Counted from the first letter of the stretch, positions 50,904 to 59,780 are shown. The stretch: DNA of 64,000 nt from Streptomyces qinglanensis (GCF_900111245.1 NZ_FOGO01000008.1:1-64000); one strand, 5' to 3'. Notes: a model not told the origin generated them from the sequence alone. A program made the numbers and translations.

Positions 50904-53486
50904 TCAGCCCGCGGCGCCCGCCGCCGCGTCCGCGGCCTGGGCGCGCAGCGCCCGCTCGACCCCGGAACGGGACTCGGTCACCAGGCGGCGCAGCGCAGCG
51001 CCCGGCTCCGCCGAGGCGAGCCAGGCGTCGGTGGCGTCCAGGGTCTCCTGCGAGACCTGCAGCGCAGGGTAGAGGCCGATGGCGACCTGCTGGGCCATCT
51101 CGTGGCTGCGCTGCTCCCACACGTCCTTGACGGCGGCGAAGTAGCGCTCGGTCCAGGGCTCCAGCAGGGTGCGCTGGTCGGTCTGGACGAAGCCGGAGAT
51201 GACGGCCTCCTGCACCGCGTTGGGCAGCTCGTCGCCCTCCACCACGGCCCGCCACGCCTCCGCCTTGGCCTCCGGGGTGGGACGCGCCGCGCGTGCGGCG
51301 GCGGCGTGCCGCTCCCCCGCCGAGGTGGCGTCGCGCTCCAGCTCGGCTGCGATCTCCGCCTCGTCGGCCCGGCCGGTGGCGGCCAGCCGCTCCAGGAACG
51401 CCCAGCGCAGCTCCGTGTCGACGACCAGGCCCTCGACGGTGCGGCTGCCGTCCAGCAGCCCGGCCAGCAGGTCGAGCTGGGCGTCGGTGCGGGCCGCGGC
51501 GGCGAACGCACGGGCCCAGGCCAACTGGTGGTCGCTGCCCGGAGCGGCACCGCGGAGCTGCTCGTCGGCGGCCTCGGCCCAGCGGGTGAGCCCGGGCTCC
51601 CGGTGCTCGGGCGCCGCGTACAGGTCCAGGGCGAGCTTGACCTGGCGCTGCAGGGACTGCACGAGGCCGATGTCGGACTCCTTGCCGATGCCGGAGAGCA
51701 CCAGCTCCAGGAAGGCGCTCGCGGACAGCTCGGCGTCGCGGGCCATGTCCCAGGCGGAGGCCCAGCACAGGGCGCGCGGCAGCGGGTCGGAGAAGTCGCC
51801 CAGGTGGCGGGTGACGTTGGCCAGCGACTCCTCGTCCAGCCGGACCTTGGCGTAGGTGTGGTCGCCGTCGTTGAGCAGCAGCACGTCGGGGCGCTTGCGG
51901 CTGCGGGGCAGCGGCACCTGGGTCAGCTCGCCGTCGACGTCGAGTTCGACGCTGTCGGTGCGGACCAGCTTGCCGTCCACCAGGTCGTAGAAGCCGACAC
52001 CGAGGCGGTGCGGGCGCAGCGTCGGCTCGCCCTCGGCACCGGCGGGCAGCGCGGGGGCCTCCTGGCGGATGGCCAGCGCGGTGAGGGTGCCGTCCGACGC
52101 GCAGGTCGGCTCGGGCCGCAGGATGTTGATGCCGGCGGTCTCCAGCCAGGCCCGGGACCAGGTCTTCAGATCGCGCCCGGAGGTCTCCTCCAGGGCTCCG
52201 AGCAGATCGCTCAGCCGGGTGTTGCCCCACTGGTGGCGCTGGAAGTAGGCGCGGACGCCGCGGAAGAACTCCTCCATCCCGACATAGGCGACGAGCTGCT
52301 TGAGGACGGAGGCGCCCTTGGCGTAGGTGATGCCGTCGAAGTTGACCAGGACGTCGTCCAGGTCCCGGATCGGGGCCATGATCGGGTGGGTGGAGGGGAG
52401 CTGGTCCTGGCGGTAGGCCCAGGTCTTCATCTGGTTGGCGAAGCTGGTCCAGGCGTCCGGCCAGCGGCTGCCGGGGGCGTGCGCCTGGCAGGCGATGGAG
52501 GTGTAGGTGGCGAACGATTCGTTCAGCCACAGGTCGTTCCACCACTCCATGGTGACCAGGTCGCCGAACCACATGTGGGCCAGCTCGTGCAGGATGGTCT
52601 CGGCGCGGCCCTCGTAGGCGGCGTCGGTGACCTTGGAGCGGAAGACGTACTGGTCCCGGATGGTGACGGCACCGGCGTTCTCCATGGCGCCCGCGTTGAA
52701 CTCGGGCACGAAGAGCTGGTCGTACTTCTCGAACGGGTAGGGGTAGTCGAACTTCTCCTGGAACCAGTCGAAGCCCTGCCGGGTGACCTCGAAGATCGCG
52801 TCGGCGTCCAGGTACTCGGCCAGCGAGGGGCGGCAGTAGATGCCCAGCGGCACGCTGCGGCCGTCCGCGCCCTTCCCCTCCCAGCTGCTGTGCACCGAGT
52901 GGTACGGGCCGGTGATCAGTGCCGTGATGTAGGTGGAGATCCGCGGGGTGGGCGCGAAGCTCCAGACGTTGTCCCGCGGCTCGGGGGTGGGCGAGTTGGA
53001 GATCACCGTCCAGCCCTCGGGGGCGCGGACGGTGAACTGGAAGGTGGCCTTGAGGTCCGGCTGCTCGAAGGTGGTGAAGACCCGGCGCGCGTCCGGCACC
53101 TCGAACTGGGTGTAGAGGTACGCCTGGCCGTCGACCGGGTCCACGAAGCGGTGCAGGCCCTCGCCGGTGTTGGTGTAGGCGCAGTCGGCGACGACCCGGA
53201 GCTCCTGCGGCCCCTGGGGCAGTCCGCGCAGGGCGATGCGCGAGTCGGCGAAGACGGCCGCCGGGTCGAGGGCCTCGCCGTTGAGGGTGACCTCGTGCAC
53301 GCTGGGCGCGATCAGATCGGCGAAGGTGTCCCCCGCAGCGGCCGTCTCGAAGCGGACCGTCGTCACCGAGCGGAAGGTGCCGCCCTCCTGCGCTCCGCTC
53401 AGATCCAGGTCGATCTCGTAGGAGTCCACGGTGAGCAGCCGGGCCCGCTCCTGGGCCTCCTCGCGCGTCAGATTCGTGCCAGGCAC
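50904..53486 (-). CDS. pepN: M1 family aminopeptidase N (PepN), copy 2
   Basis: An 860-residue aminopeptidase with GAMEN (NAGAMENAG), zinc motif His300-Glu301-x-x-His304 and Glu323 (HELAHMWFGD...LNES), and the same C-terminal helical domain as copy 1. The sequence is strongly colinear with copy 1 but diverged. It keeps the classical LNESFA where copy 1 has LKESFA. GTG at 53486 (MPGTNLTREEAQERAR) with GGAGA eight bases upstream. Both copies look active. Why this region keeps two is not evident. Confidence 0.96.
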   Translation of the reverse strand: MPGTNLTREEAQERARLLTVDSYEIDLDLSGAQEGGTFRSVTTVRFETAAAGDTFADLIAPSVHEVTLNGEALDPAAVFADSRIALRGLPQGPQELRVVADCAYTNTGEGLHRFVDPVDGQAYLYTQFEVPDARRVFTTFEQPDLKATFQFTVRAPEGWTVISNSPTPEPRDNVWSFAPTPRISTYITALITGPYHSVHSSWEGKGADGRSVPLGIYCRPSLAEYLDADAIFEVTRQGFDWFQEKFDYPYPFEKYDQLFVPEFNAGAMENAGAVTIRDQYVFRSKVTDAAYEGRAETILHELAHMWFGDLVTMEWWNDLWLNESFATYTSIACQAHAPGSRWPDAWTSFANQMKTWAYRQDQLPSTHPIMAPIRDLDDVLVNFDGITYAKGASVLKQLVAYVGMEEFFRGVRAYFQRHQWGNTRLSDLLGALEETSGRDLKTWSRAWLETAGINILRPEPTCASDGTLTALAIRQEAPALPAGAEGEPTLRPHRLGVGFYDLVDGKLVRTDSVELDVDGELTQVPLPRSRKRPDVLLLNDGDHTYAKVRLDEESLANVTRHLGDFSDPLPRALCWASAWDMARDAELSASAFLELVLSGIGKESDIGLVQSLQRQVKLALDLYAAPEHREPGLTRWAEAADEQLRGAAPGSDHQLAWARAFAAAARTDAQLDLLAGLLDGSRTVEGLVVDTELRWAFLERLAATGRADEAEIAAELERDATSAGERHAAAARAARPTPEAKAEAWRAVVEGDELPNAVQEAVISGFVQTDQRTLLEPWTERYFAAVKDVWEQRSHEMAQQVAIGLYPALQVSQETLDATDAWLASAEPGAALRRLVTESRSGVERALRAQAADAAAGAAG

Positions 53487-53666
53487 TTGTTTGGTCTCCC
53501 CACTCTCGCGGATCTCGTCGCAGTCGTGCTGGAGCCATACTTGCACGCGGTTGCGACACCCGGCGGCGGGCGTTCCCGCGCTGTTCAAACGGGGGTCATC
53601 CGGGCTGCCAATGCACCGGAGGAGGGGCTTCCCCGCCCCTGCCGAACCTCCGCACCGGGAGACCGC

Positions 53667-55523
53667 ATGTCCTCTCGCAGCCGCACCGCGCCCGCCGACT
53701 CCCCCGACTCCCCCACCTCTCCCGCCTCTCCCGCCGCCCCCGGCTCTCCCGCCTCTCCCGCCGCCCCGCCCACCGGTCCCCCCGCGGACACCGCCGGGTC
53801 CGGGCCGGGTGGCCCCGACGGAGCACGCCCCGACGACGCACCCCGCCGGCCGCCGCCCGCGCGCGGCCCCGGGAGGCGCCGGGTGCTGGTGCTCGCCGGT
53901 TCGGCGGGAGCCGCCGCCGCGCTGGGCCCCGCGACCGGTTCGTCCCCCGCCGCCGCGCCCGCCTCAGGCACACCCGCGCGCCGCCGCGTCCCCACCCGCC
54001 GGGCCGCCGCGGACGCGCCGCACACCGGCACCACCCTCACCGGGGTCGCGGTGCCCTCCGGGGACGGCCCGTTCCGGCGCCTGGTGACCGGGCCCGGCTG
54101 GGCCCGGGTCGTCCGCTCCGAGTTGGCGCGGGCCGGTGCGCGGCGCGCCGCCCGGGCCGTCCCGCTGGCGTCCTTCGTCCAGTTCACCGACCTGCATCTG
54201 GTGGACGTGCAGCACCCGCTGCGCTACGAGTACCTGCGCGCGCAGACCGCGAGCGCCTGGCGGCCGCAGGAGTCGCTGTCGGTGGCCGGTGCCGTCTCGC
54301 TCGTCGAGCGGGTCAACGCGCTGGCCGGCGGCCCGGCCACCGGTGCCGCCCTCTCCTGCGTGGTGACCACGGGCGACAACACCGACAACAACTCGCGTGC
54401 CGAACTGGAGTGGTTCACGACCGTGCTGAGCGGCGGCCGGATCACGCCCGACACCGGCGACCCGCGGATCCACGAGGGGGTGCAGGACTGCGGGCTGCCG
54501 GACTTCTGGCAGCCGGACTCGGACATGCGCGACCGCGACAAGGCCGTCGGCTTCCCGCGGATGCGGGGCTTCCTGCGCGCCGCCGGGCGGCAGGTGGCCA
54601 GCCCCGGCCTGACGCTGCCCTGGTACGCCACGGTCGGCAATCACGACGCGCTGCCGGGCGGCTGCTTCGCCGCCGCCGACGCACGCGGCTTCTTCGCCGA
54701 CTTCGCCACCGGCGACCGGAAGCTGATGCGGCTGCCCGAGGAGCAGGGCGCGCGGCTGTGGCGCGCCGTGGAACGCGGCCGCGACCCCGGGGGCCGGCTG
54801 TTCACGGAGATGCTGCGCGCCGAACGGCGCCGCATGCGCAAGGTCACCCCGGACCCCGCGCGTGCCCCGGTCACCCCGCGGGACTACGTCCGGGCCCTCG
54901 CCCGGCCGCAGGCGCTGGGTCCCGGCCCGGCCGGGCACGGATACACCGAGGAGAACGCGGAAGAAGGCTCCCTGTACTACGCCTTCCGGATAGCCCCGGA
55001 CGTGATGGGCTACAGCCTGGACACCACCCGCCGGGACGGGCACTACACGGGCCGGGTCGGCCCGACGCAGCTGAGCTGGCTGCGACGGCAACTGGCGGCG
55101 CACCGCGACATGTACGCGCTCGTCTTCAGCCACCACACCAGCACCACGACGCCGGAGGGCGGCACGGAACTGCTGGCCCTGCTGCGGGACACCCCGCAGG
55201 CGCTGGCCTGGATCAACGGACACAGCCACCGCAACCGGATCACCCCGCACGGCACCTTCTGGGAGGTCAGTACGGCCTCCCACACCGACTTCCCGCAACT
55301 GGCGCGCACCCTGGAGCTGGTGGACAACCGGGACGGCACACTCTCGCTGTTCACCACCCTGATCGAATCGGCGGCCCCGCACCGTACGGACTTCACCGAC
55401 CTGTCGCAGACCGGGCTGGCCTCCCTCTACCGGGAACTCGCCTTCAACGCACCCGGAGCCCGCCACGGGCTGGCGGGGGCCGAGGGCGACCGCAACACCG
55501 AACTGCTGCTCCGCAAGCCGTGA
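53667..55523 (+). CDS. Secreted TIGR03767-family metallophosphoesterase
   Basis: A 618-residue protein. The first 75 residues are a Pro/Ala/Ser repeat region. A twin-arginine-type signal follows (GPGRRRVLVLAGSAGAAAALG), so it is probably exported by Tat. The calcineurin-like phosphoesterase domain shows FTDLHLVD, TTGDNTDNN, TVGNHDAL, and the C-terminal SHHTS and NGHSHRN metal ligands. Substrate unknown; the family is conserved in Streptomyces. GGGAGA ribosome-binding site four bases before the ATG. Four degenerate 21-22 bp repeats begin at its stop codon. Confidence 0.88.
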   Translation: MSSRSRTAPADSPDSPTSPASPAAPGSPASPAAPPTGPPADTAGSGPGGPDGARPDDAPRRPPPARGPGRRRVLVLAGSAGAAAALGPATGSSPAAAPASGTPARRRVPTRRAAADAPHTGTTLTGVAVPSGDGPFRRLVTGPGWARVVRSELARAGARRAARAVPLASFVQFTDLHLVDVQHPLRYEYLRAQTASAWRPQESLSVAGAVSLVERVNALAGGPATGAALSCVVTTGDNTDNNSRAELEWFTTVLSGGRITPDTGDPRIHEGVQDCGLPDFWQPDSDMRDRDKAVGFPRMRGFLRAAGRQVASPGLTLPWYATVGNHDALPGGCFAAADARGFFADFATGDRKLMRLPEEQGARLWRAVERGRDPGGRLFTEMLRAERRRMRKVTPDPARAPVTPRDYVRALARPQALGPGPAGHGYTEENAEEGSLYYAFRIAPDVMGYSLDTTRRDGHYTGRVGPTQLSWLRRQLAAHRDMYALVFSHHTSTTTPEGGTELLALLRDTPQALAWINGHSHRNRITPHGTFWEVSTASHTDFPQLARTLELVDNRDGTLSLFTTLIESAAPHRTDFTDLSQTGLASLYRELAFNAPGARHGLAGAEGDRNTELLLRKP

Positions 55524-55600
55524 CCCGCGGAGCACAGGACCGTGACCCGCGGGGCGAGCACCGTGGCCCGAGGAGCAGAACACCGTGACCCGCGGGGCAC
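55517..55600. repeat. 21-22 bp degenerate tandem repeat, four copies, over the metallophosphoesterase stop
   Basis: Four units based on ACCGTGACCCGCGGGGC plus a variable 4-5 base end. The first includes the TGA stop of the phosphoesterase gene. Located between convergent genes. Confidence 0.8.
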
Positions 55601-55633
55601 CGCGCCGACCGCGGACAAGCCGCGGCGTGCGGC

Positions 55634-56554
55634 TCAGTCCGGGACAGCGCCGGCCACCTCCCCGTCCCACTCCTCGGCGGTGAGCGCCGCCAGGCAGGCG
55701 CGGACCGAGGGACTGTCGCCGCCCGCCCGCCAGGCCGCCCGCACCTCGCGGTGGAGCGCCGGTTCGACGGACACGAACCGCACCCCGGGCGGGCAGGGCC
55801 ACCGCCCCATGCCGGGCACCAGCGCCGCGGTCAGCCCGCGGGCCACGAAGGCGAGCTGGGTGGCGTACTCGCCGACCGCGTAGCGCACCCGGGGTTCGAC
55901 ACCGCGTGCCCGCAGCGCCTGGACCAGTGCCTCGTAGGGCTCGGTGCCGACCGGGCAGCTCGACCAGTCGACGCCGTCCAGCTCGGCCAGGTCGACCACC
56001 TCCCGGTCCGCGAGCGGATGCCGCGCCGGGAGCGCCACCTGGACCTCCTCCACGGCGAGCGGCTTGACCCGCACGCCCTCGGGCAGCGGCATGGGGCGGC
56101 TGTGCCAGCTCTCGATCAGCAGCAGGTCCAGTTCACCGGCGAGCAGCAGCGGCACCATGTCGACGGCCTCGCCGTCGACCACTGTGGGCCGCAGCCGGGG
56201 GTGCGCCTCGGTGAGCGCGGCCAGCACGCCCGGCAGCAGGGCGCGCAGACAACTGCCGACGCCGCCGAGCCGGAGGGGGCCGAGGATCTCGTCCCCCAGG
56301 TCGGCCAGATCGCTCTCCGCGGCGGAGAGCTGGGCGACGACGCGGGCCGCGTGATCGGCCAGCACCCGGCCCGCGTGGGTGAGCCGGACGCCGCGGCCCT
56401 GCGGCTCCAGCAGGGTGTGGCCCGCCTCGCGCTCCAGCTTGGCCAGTTGCTGGGAGACGCCGGAGGGGGTGATGTGCAGGGCGGTCGCGGCGCGTGCCAG
56501 CGAGCCGTGCACGGCGACGGCGTCGAGTGCGCGGAGCCGGTCGGAGCTGAACAT
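55634..56554 (-). CDS. LysR-type transcriptional regulator
   Basis: A 306-residue LysR-type protein: helix-turn-helix LDAVAVHGSLARAATALHITPSGVSQQLAKLERE, then an effector domain. It is divergent from an EamA-family exporter 191 bases away, a common LysR-exporter arrangement in actinobacteria. A perfect inverted repeat (ACTGCCAA-N17-TTGGCAGT) in between is its likely site. Ligand unknown. Confidence 0.9.
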   Translation of the reverse strand: MFSSDRLRALDAVAVHGSLARAATALHITPSGVSQQLAKLEREAGHTLLEPQGRGVRLTHAGRVLADHAARVVAQLSAAESDLADLGDEILGPLRLGGVGSCLRALLPGVLAALTEAHPRLRPTVVDGEAVDMVPLLLAGELDLLLIESWHSRPMPLPEGVRVKPLAVEEVQVALPARHPLADREVVDLAELDGVDWSSCPVGTEPYEALVQALRARGVEPRVRYAVGEYATQLAFVARGLTAALVPGMGRWPCPPGVRFVSVEPALHREVRAAWRAGGDSPSVRACLAALTAEEWDGEVAGAVPD

Positions 56555-56690
56555 GGGGGAACCTCATCGGGGCGGGGCTGGGGGAACCTCATCGGGGCGG
56601 GGCGGTCAGGGCGAACAGGCGGGCGCACGGGCTGACAGACGGGCGCACGGAGAGGGGAGCGGGCGGGATTCATCAGCAGCGCTCACCAAT

Positions 56691-56723
56691 ACTGCCAACG
56701 AATCGTCGCTTTTCCTTGGCAGT
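56691..56723. promoter_or_regulatory. Inverted repeat between the LysR gene and the EamA exporter
   Basis: Perfect 8-bp arms ACTGCCAA (56691-56698) and TTGGCAGT (56716-56723) separated by 17 bases, 23 bases before the exporter ATG. Candidate LysR operator. Confidence 0.6.
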
Positions 56724-56745
56724 CGCGGCAGGCAGAGTGACGGCC

Positions 56746-57660
56746 ATGACCGGGACCGGAGAGAGGACGCAGCAGACCGCACCGCGCGGCCGACTGGCCG
56801 ACGCCGCACCGGTGCCGCTGGCGGTGGCGGCGTCGGCGTGCATCTCGGCCTCCGCGATGTTCGTGAAGCTGTCCGGGGTCAACGCGGGCACCGCCGCATT
56901 CCTGCGCTGTGGACTGGCCCTGGTCGCGCTGGTGCCCCTCGCCCTGCTGGAACGGCGGCGGCTGGGCCCCCGACCGGTCCGCGCCCAGCGGTTCGACCTG
57001 GTGGCGGGCGCACTGCTGGGCGTCGACTTCGTCTTCTGGGCGCAGAGCATCCACGACGTGGGCTCGTCCATCGCCACCGTGCTGCTCAACATCCAGATCG
57101 CCGTCTTCCCGCTGCTGGCCCTCGCCGTCACCCGCACCCGTCCCGGCGCACGCTACTGGCGCACGCTGCCCGTGCTGCTGCTCGGCGTCGCGCTGGCCAG
57201 CGGCGCCATCGGGCATCCCGAGCCCGGCAGCAGCCCGGTCTCCGGGGTGTTCTACGGGGCCGGCGCCGGAGTGGCGTTCGCCGGATACCTGTTCCTGACC
57301 CGGCTGGGCGGCGGCGGGGCGCACACCCTCCACCCGGTGTGCGTCTCCACGCTGGCCGCCGGTGTCACCTCCGGGGTGCTGGGAGCGGTGTGGACGGGGA
57401 TCGACCCGGCGCCCGGCTGGGGTCCGCTGGGCTGGCTGACGGTGATGTCGCTGTTCGGGCAGGTGCTGGCGCTCGTGCTGATGGGACCCGCGCTGGCCCG
57501 GCTGGCTCCGGTGACCAGCGCCGCGCTGCTGCTGCTGCAACCGGTGCTGGCCCTCGTCCTCGGTGTCGCCTTCCTCGGGGAACGACCCACCGCGACCCAG
57601 TTCGCCGGGTGCGTCCTGGTCGTCCTCGCCGTCTGGCACACCAGTCGCCCGGGTCACTAG
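56746..57660 (+). CDS. EamA/DMT-family transporter
   Basis: A 304-residue protein with ten hydrophobic segments in two EamA repeats (VAASACISASAMFVKLSGVNAG; LLGVDFVFWAQSIHDVGSSIATVLLNIQ; LAPVTSAALLLLQPVLALVLGVAFLGERPT). The ending LGERPTATQFAGCVLVVLAV is typical of drug/metabolite exporters such as RhaT/EamA. It is likely an exporter whose substrate is sensed by the divergent LysR protein. Its TAG stop forms part of the -10 box of the next gene. Confidence 0.9.
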   Translation: MTGTGERTQQTAPRGRLADAAPVPLAVAASACISASAMFVKLSGVNAGTAAFLRCGLALVALVPLALLERRRLGPRPVRAQRFDLVAGALLGVDFVFWAQSIHDVGSSIATVLLNIQIAVFPLLALAVTRTRPGARYWRTLPVLLLGVALASGAIGHPEPGSSPVSGVFYGAGAGVAFAGYLFLTRLGGGGAHTLHPVCVSTLAAGVTSGVLGAVWTGIDPAPGWGPLGWLTVMSLFGQVLALVLMGPALARLAPVTSAALLLLQPVLALVLGVAFLGERPTATQFAGCVLVVLAVWHTSRPGH

Positions 57661-57663
57661 AGT
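57658..57663 (+). promoter_or_regulatory. Candidate -10 box of the DD-peptidase, overlapping the EamA stop codon
   Basis: TAGAGT; the TAG is the stop codon of the EamA gene. CTGGCA lies 19 bases upstream. It ends eight bases before the ATG at 57672, and no ribosome-binding site is present. Confidence 0.45.
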
Positions 57664-57671
57664 CCCCGTCC

Positions 57672-58817
57672 ATGCACCTGCCGCGGCGCCTTCTGAGCGG
57701 GCTGATCTCCACCGCGACCGCCTTCGGACTGATGGTGAGTTCCTCCACCGCGGCCGACATGGGGCACACCCGCACCCGCGCGGCGATGGAGGCGCTGGTG
57801 GCACGGGACGACGCTCCGGGAGTGCTGGCGCAGGTGGCGGACGGGGCCGGGGTGTGGAACGGCAGCACCGGCACCGCCGACTACGCCACCGGCCGCCCGC
57901 GGGAGGCCGGCGACCGGTTCCGGATCGGCAGCCTGACCAAGCCCTTCGTGGCGACGGTGGTGCTGCAACTGGAGGCGGAGGGCACGCTCGGGCTCGACGA
58001 CCCGGTGAGCCGCTGGCTCCCGGAGGTGCGGCTGGGCCGGTACGGCGCGGCGGCGGGCCGCCCGGAGGGCGCCGTCACCGTGCGGCAACTCCTCGGCCAC
58101 ACCAGCGGCATCCCCGACTACACCGCGGATCCGGCGCTGCGCGCCGCCTACTTCAGCCCGCGCTTCCCGAAGGTGCGGATGCGCACGCACAGCGCCGCGG
58201 AACTGGTGCGGCGCGCGCTGTCCCGACCGCCGCTGTTCCGTCCCGGAACCGGCTGGAGCTACTCCAACACCAACTATCTGCTGGCCGGCATGGTCATCGA
58301 GCGCGCCACCGGGCACTCCTACGCGACGGAGATCGAACGCCGGGTGCTGCGCCCGCTGAAGCTGCGCGACACCTCGCTGCCCGGCACCTCGCCGCGCATC
58401 CCGGGGCAGCACGGCAAGGAGTACTCCACGCTGTTCGCACCGGGCGCCGACCCGCCGGTGCGGGACGTCACCGCGCTCAACCCCTCGCTGGCCGGGGCGT
58501 CCGGCGAGATGATCTCCTCGGCCGGCGACCTGGTGCGCTTCGTCCGCGCCCTGGCCACCGGCCGGCTGCTGCCGCCGCGGGAGGCGGCCCGGATGCGGAC
58601 GACCCGCCGCGCGGACGCGACCGACCGCTACGGGCTGGGACTGACCGAGCGCACCCTCTCCTGCGGGGTCACGGTCTGGGGCCACGACGGCACCATCCAC
58701 GGCTCCAGCACGGCGGCCTACACCACGCCGGACGGCGGCCACACGATCGCCGTCAACCTCAACGGCGACTGGTCGGACGGCGCCCGCGACCTGGTCGAGG
58801 CCGAGTACTGCGACTGA
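57672..58817 (+). CDS. Secreted serine DD-peptidase / class C beta-lactamase-fold protein (R61-like)
   Basis: A 381-residue protein with a signal peptide (residues 1-28). Active-site motifs: Ser87-Leu-Thr-Lys90 (GSLTKPF), Tyr197-Ser-Asn199 (YSNTNY), and His338-Asp-Gly340 in place of KTG. The motifs closely match the Streptomyces R61 D-alanyl-D-alanine carboxypeptidase (SVTK, YSNTN, HTG). A wall-trimming role outside the cell is likely; an esterase role is possible. No ribosome-binding site. The start lies 11 bases after the EamA stop and may be leaderless. Confidence 0.88.
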   Translation: MHLPRRLLSGLISTATAFGLMVSSSTAADMGHTRTRAAMEALVARDDAPGVLAQVADGAGVWNGSTGTADYATGRPREAGDRFRIGSLTKPFVATVVLQLEAEGTLGLDDPVSRWLPEVRLGRYGAAAGRPEGAVTVRQLLGHTSGIPDYTADPALRAAYFSPRFPKVRMRTHSAAELVRRALSRPPLFRPGTGWSYSNTNYLLAGMVIERATGHSYATEIERRVLRPLKLRDTSLPGTSPRIPGQHGKEYSTLFAPGADPPVRDVTALNPSLAGASGEMISSAGDLVRFVRALATGRLLPPREAARMRTTRRADATDRYGLGLTERTLSCGVTVWGHDGTIHGSSTAAYTTPDGGHTIAVNLNGDWSDGARDLVEAEYCD

Positions 58818-58827
58818 TCCCGGCGGT

Positions 58828-59739
58828 TCAGCGCGGCAGGACCGCCACGTACTCGGCAGGGGGCTGCTCCGCCGCGGCCATCAGCGCCGTCCGGACCACG
58901 GCGGCCTGCTGGGCCGGGGTCTCGCGCAGCTTCTCCGGGGTGACGTGGATGACGGTGACCCCGAACTGCTCCAGGGACTCCCGCTTGTGGGTGCAGGCAT
59001 CCCAGGCCGCCTCCGCACCGGCCCGGGGGGTACGTGCATCGATCTCCACGGCGACGGCCTGGTCCGGCCAGTAGGCGTCGACGGCACCGAGGTGCGGACC
59101 GCCGGGCACCCGCAGTTCGACGTTCCAGCAGGGGTCGGGCAGCCCCTGCCCGAAGACCATCCCGTACAGCAGGCCCTCGGTCAGCGCCCGCCCTTCGGCC
59201 AGCAGGCTCTCCACGGCGTCGGCGACGTGCGGCAGGCCGAGCAGCCGCGCCCTGGTGAGTTCGCGCACCACCGGCTGCGGCTCGCAGTGCCCGCCGCGCA
59301 CCGCCTCGGTCAGCAGGCCCCGCACCTCGTCGGCGTCGGCCAACTGGGCCACCGCGTCGGCCAGCGCCCGCGGCACGGGAGCCACGGGCAGTCCGGTGAT
59401 CTCCTCCGGCTCGGGCACGATCCGGGTCCGCACCAGATGTGCCGAGGTGTACGCGCAGCCCGACAGGAGCGGCACCCTGGTGCCCGGTCCGGGAGATTCG
59501 CCCAGCTCCGGGACCAGCACGTCGATCCGGTCGAGATCCAACAGGGAGGGGGCGGCGGCGAAGCAGTGCAGGGCGAGCGCGGCCAGACCGGTGATCATCG
59601 CGCGGCCGGGCGCTCCGAACGGTGCCCCGGGCGCCACGGACGGCTCGGCGCCGCCCTGCGCGTACCGGAGCGCGGCGCGCAGCCGCTCTTCACTGGTGGG
59701 CAGTCCGGTACGGGGCGGGAGTGGTACGTCGTGCGTCAT
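58828..59739 (-). CDS. DUF559-like protein with a Vsr/PD-(D/E)XK-type C-terminal domain
   Basis: A 303-residue protein. The N-terminal two-thirds resembles the AbiEi/DUF559-type proteins of actinobacteria (SCGYTSAHLVRT-like segment, then GLPVAPVPRALADAVAQLAD). The C-terminus has a restriction-fold pattern: GAVDAYWPDQAVAVEIDART, then KRESLEQFGVTVIHVTPEKL. The Asp and Glu of VDAYW/VEID would be metal ligands. No methylase or toxin gene is nearby. Function unknown. Two palindromes lie just upstream of its ATG. Confidence 0.7.
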   Translation of the reverse strand: MTHDVPLPPRTGLPTSEERLRAALRYAQGGAEPSVAPGAPFGAPGRAMITGLAALALHCFAAAPSLLDLDRIDVLVPELGESPGPGTRVPLLSGCAYTSAHLVRTRIVPEPEEITGLPVAPVPRALADAVAQLADADEVRGLLTEAVRGGHCEPQPVVRELTRARLLGLPHVADAVESLLAEGRALTEGLLYGMVFGQGLPDPCWNVELRVPGGPHLGAVDAYWPDQAVAVEIDARTPRAGAEAAWDACTHKRESLEQFGVTVIHVTPEKLRETPAQQAAVVRTALMAAAEQPPAEYVAVLPR

Positions 59740-59741
59740 GG

Positions 59742-59759
59742 TGTGGGCAATTCCCCACA
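59742..59759. promoter_or_regulatory. Palindrome directly upstream of the DUF559-like gene
   Basis: TGTGGG-CAATTC-CCCACA: 16 of 18 positions are symmetric. It starts two bases before the start codon of the minus-strand gene, so a bound protein would block it. Confidence 0.5.
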
Positions 59760-59780
59760 GCCGACGGAGTGCCAACGTGT

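Noticed and set aside
50736..53666. Long plus-strand extension upstream of the metallophosphoesterase
   Set aside because: It is antisense to pepN copy 2. The real start is the ATG at 53667 with its own ribosome-binding site.
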